From: Ahrensia sp. R2A130
GTDB taxonomy: Bacteria > Pseudomonadota > Alphaproteobacteria > Rhizobiales > Rhizobiaceae
Direction of reading: 5' to 3'
DNA length: 64,000 nt
NCBI RefSeq assembly: GCF_000179775.1
Contig: NZ_AEEB01000004.1
Location: 111,102 to 175,101, forward strand
Positions 63,806 to 64,000 of this stretch are shown here, one piece after another (position 1 is the stretch's first letter; each line of letters starts with the position of its first letter). Both the position numbers and the translations under genes were made by a program. The notes beneath the pieces were generated by a model. The model ran no database searches, was not told the DNA's origin, and worked only from the letters and a program-made list of their open reading frames with translations.

Positions 63806-64000
63806 AGAATTCATCGCGACCGCCGGATAGGAGCGGAGTTCCAGAATAGTTGCTGCTCTCATGCCAAGTCACGTCGACATGCCTGTATTCCGCGATTCCA
63901 TTCTACTCCAATGTTTCAGGTCGTCAGAGATAACAACAATATCTCTGCGTACCTACGAACGTAAAACTAGAGCTCCGAAAGACGACATCTGGAATGTTAG

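Overview
This window looks like chromosomal DNA of an alphaproteobacterium, most probably in or near the Hyphomicrobiales (Rhizobiales). The reasons are the order mutM, enoyl-CoA hydratase, rpsT, dnaA; the recF-moeB pairing; hrpB followed by a RegB/ActS-RegA/ActR redox pair; an MmcB-type repair protein; the ligase-associated helicase/PdeM pair; and the inositol genes iolC-iolD-iolB. The species cannot be named from the sequence alone. Most of the first 49 kb is dense, GC-rich core genome with many 1-8 bp gene overlaps.

Region by region. 1-0.83 kb: start of yidC, then rnpA and rpmH, all on the minus strand. 1.1-4.1 kb: a flavin disulfide reductase and a sensor kinase. 4.1-9 kb: an RNase T2 lipoprotein, the ligase-associated DNA repair helicase with its PdeM nuclease, and a GIY-YIG-like protein behind deoA. 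10.4-14.9 kb: inositol catabolism (iolC, iolD, iolB), with a palindromic repeat pair between iolC and iolD. 15.3-19.4 kb: dnaK-dnaJ with a terminator between them and a candidate heat-shock promoter, and a divergent alkB. 19.5-26 kb: accessory-looking genes, namely a large unknown protein, a small DedA-like membrane protein, a formyltransferase/acetyltransferase pair, a VIT transporter, a YdcF protein and a SUKH-like protein.

26-36.8 kb is the replication region, all on the minus strand: SDR, LysE, mutM, ech, rpsT, a rhodanese, dnaA, dnaN, recF, moeB and a haloacid dehalogenase. The 0.8-kb gap between rpsT and the rhodanese holds eight GANTC (CcrM) sites in 230 bp plus a thrice-repeated heptamer. 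This is the best candidate in the window for a cell-cycle-controlled locus or replication origin. 36.9-49 kb: glpK, an YnjBCD-type ABC transporter, hrpB, the RegB/RegA pair, mmcB, an L,D-transpeptidase lipoprotein and tRNA-Arg(ACG).

Downstream of tRNA-Arg (49.2 kb to the end) the sequence changes character. There is a decayed IS5-family element, a GAF-EAL pseudogene with several lesions, longer non-coding gaps, a LysR/methyltransferase/small membrane protein cluster and an orphan amidoligase. It ends in a same-strand run of genes for exported proteins: a VHL-beta-domain protein, a small Cys-rich protein, a sphingomyelinase D/phospholipase D-like enzyme with all the recognisable catalytic residues, an unknown secreted protein, and a protein with a lysozyme-inhibitor (MliC)-like domain plus a duplicated domain. 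A LuxR-HTH/alpha-beta-hydrolase fusion sits among them. This last block is the most likely place for an undescribed system, possibly one that acts on lipids or on the envelope of another cell. That role is inferred from domain content only.
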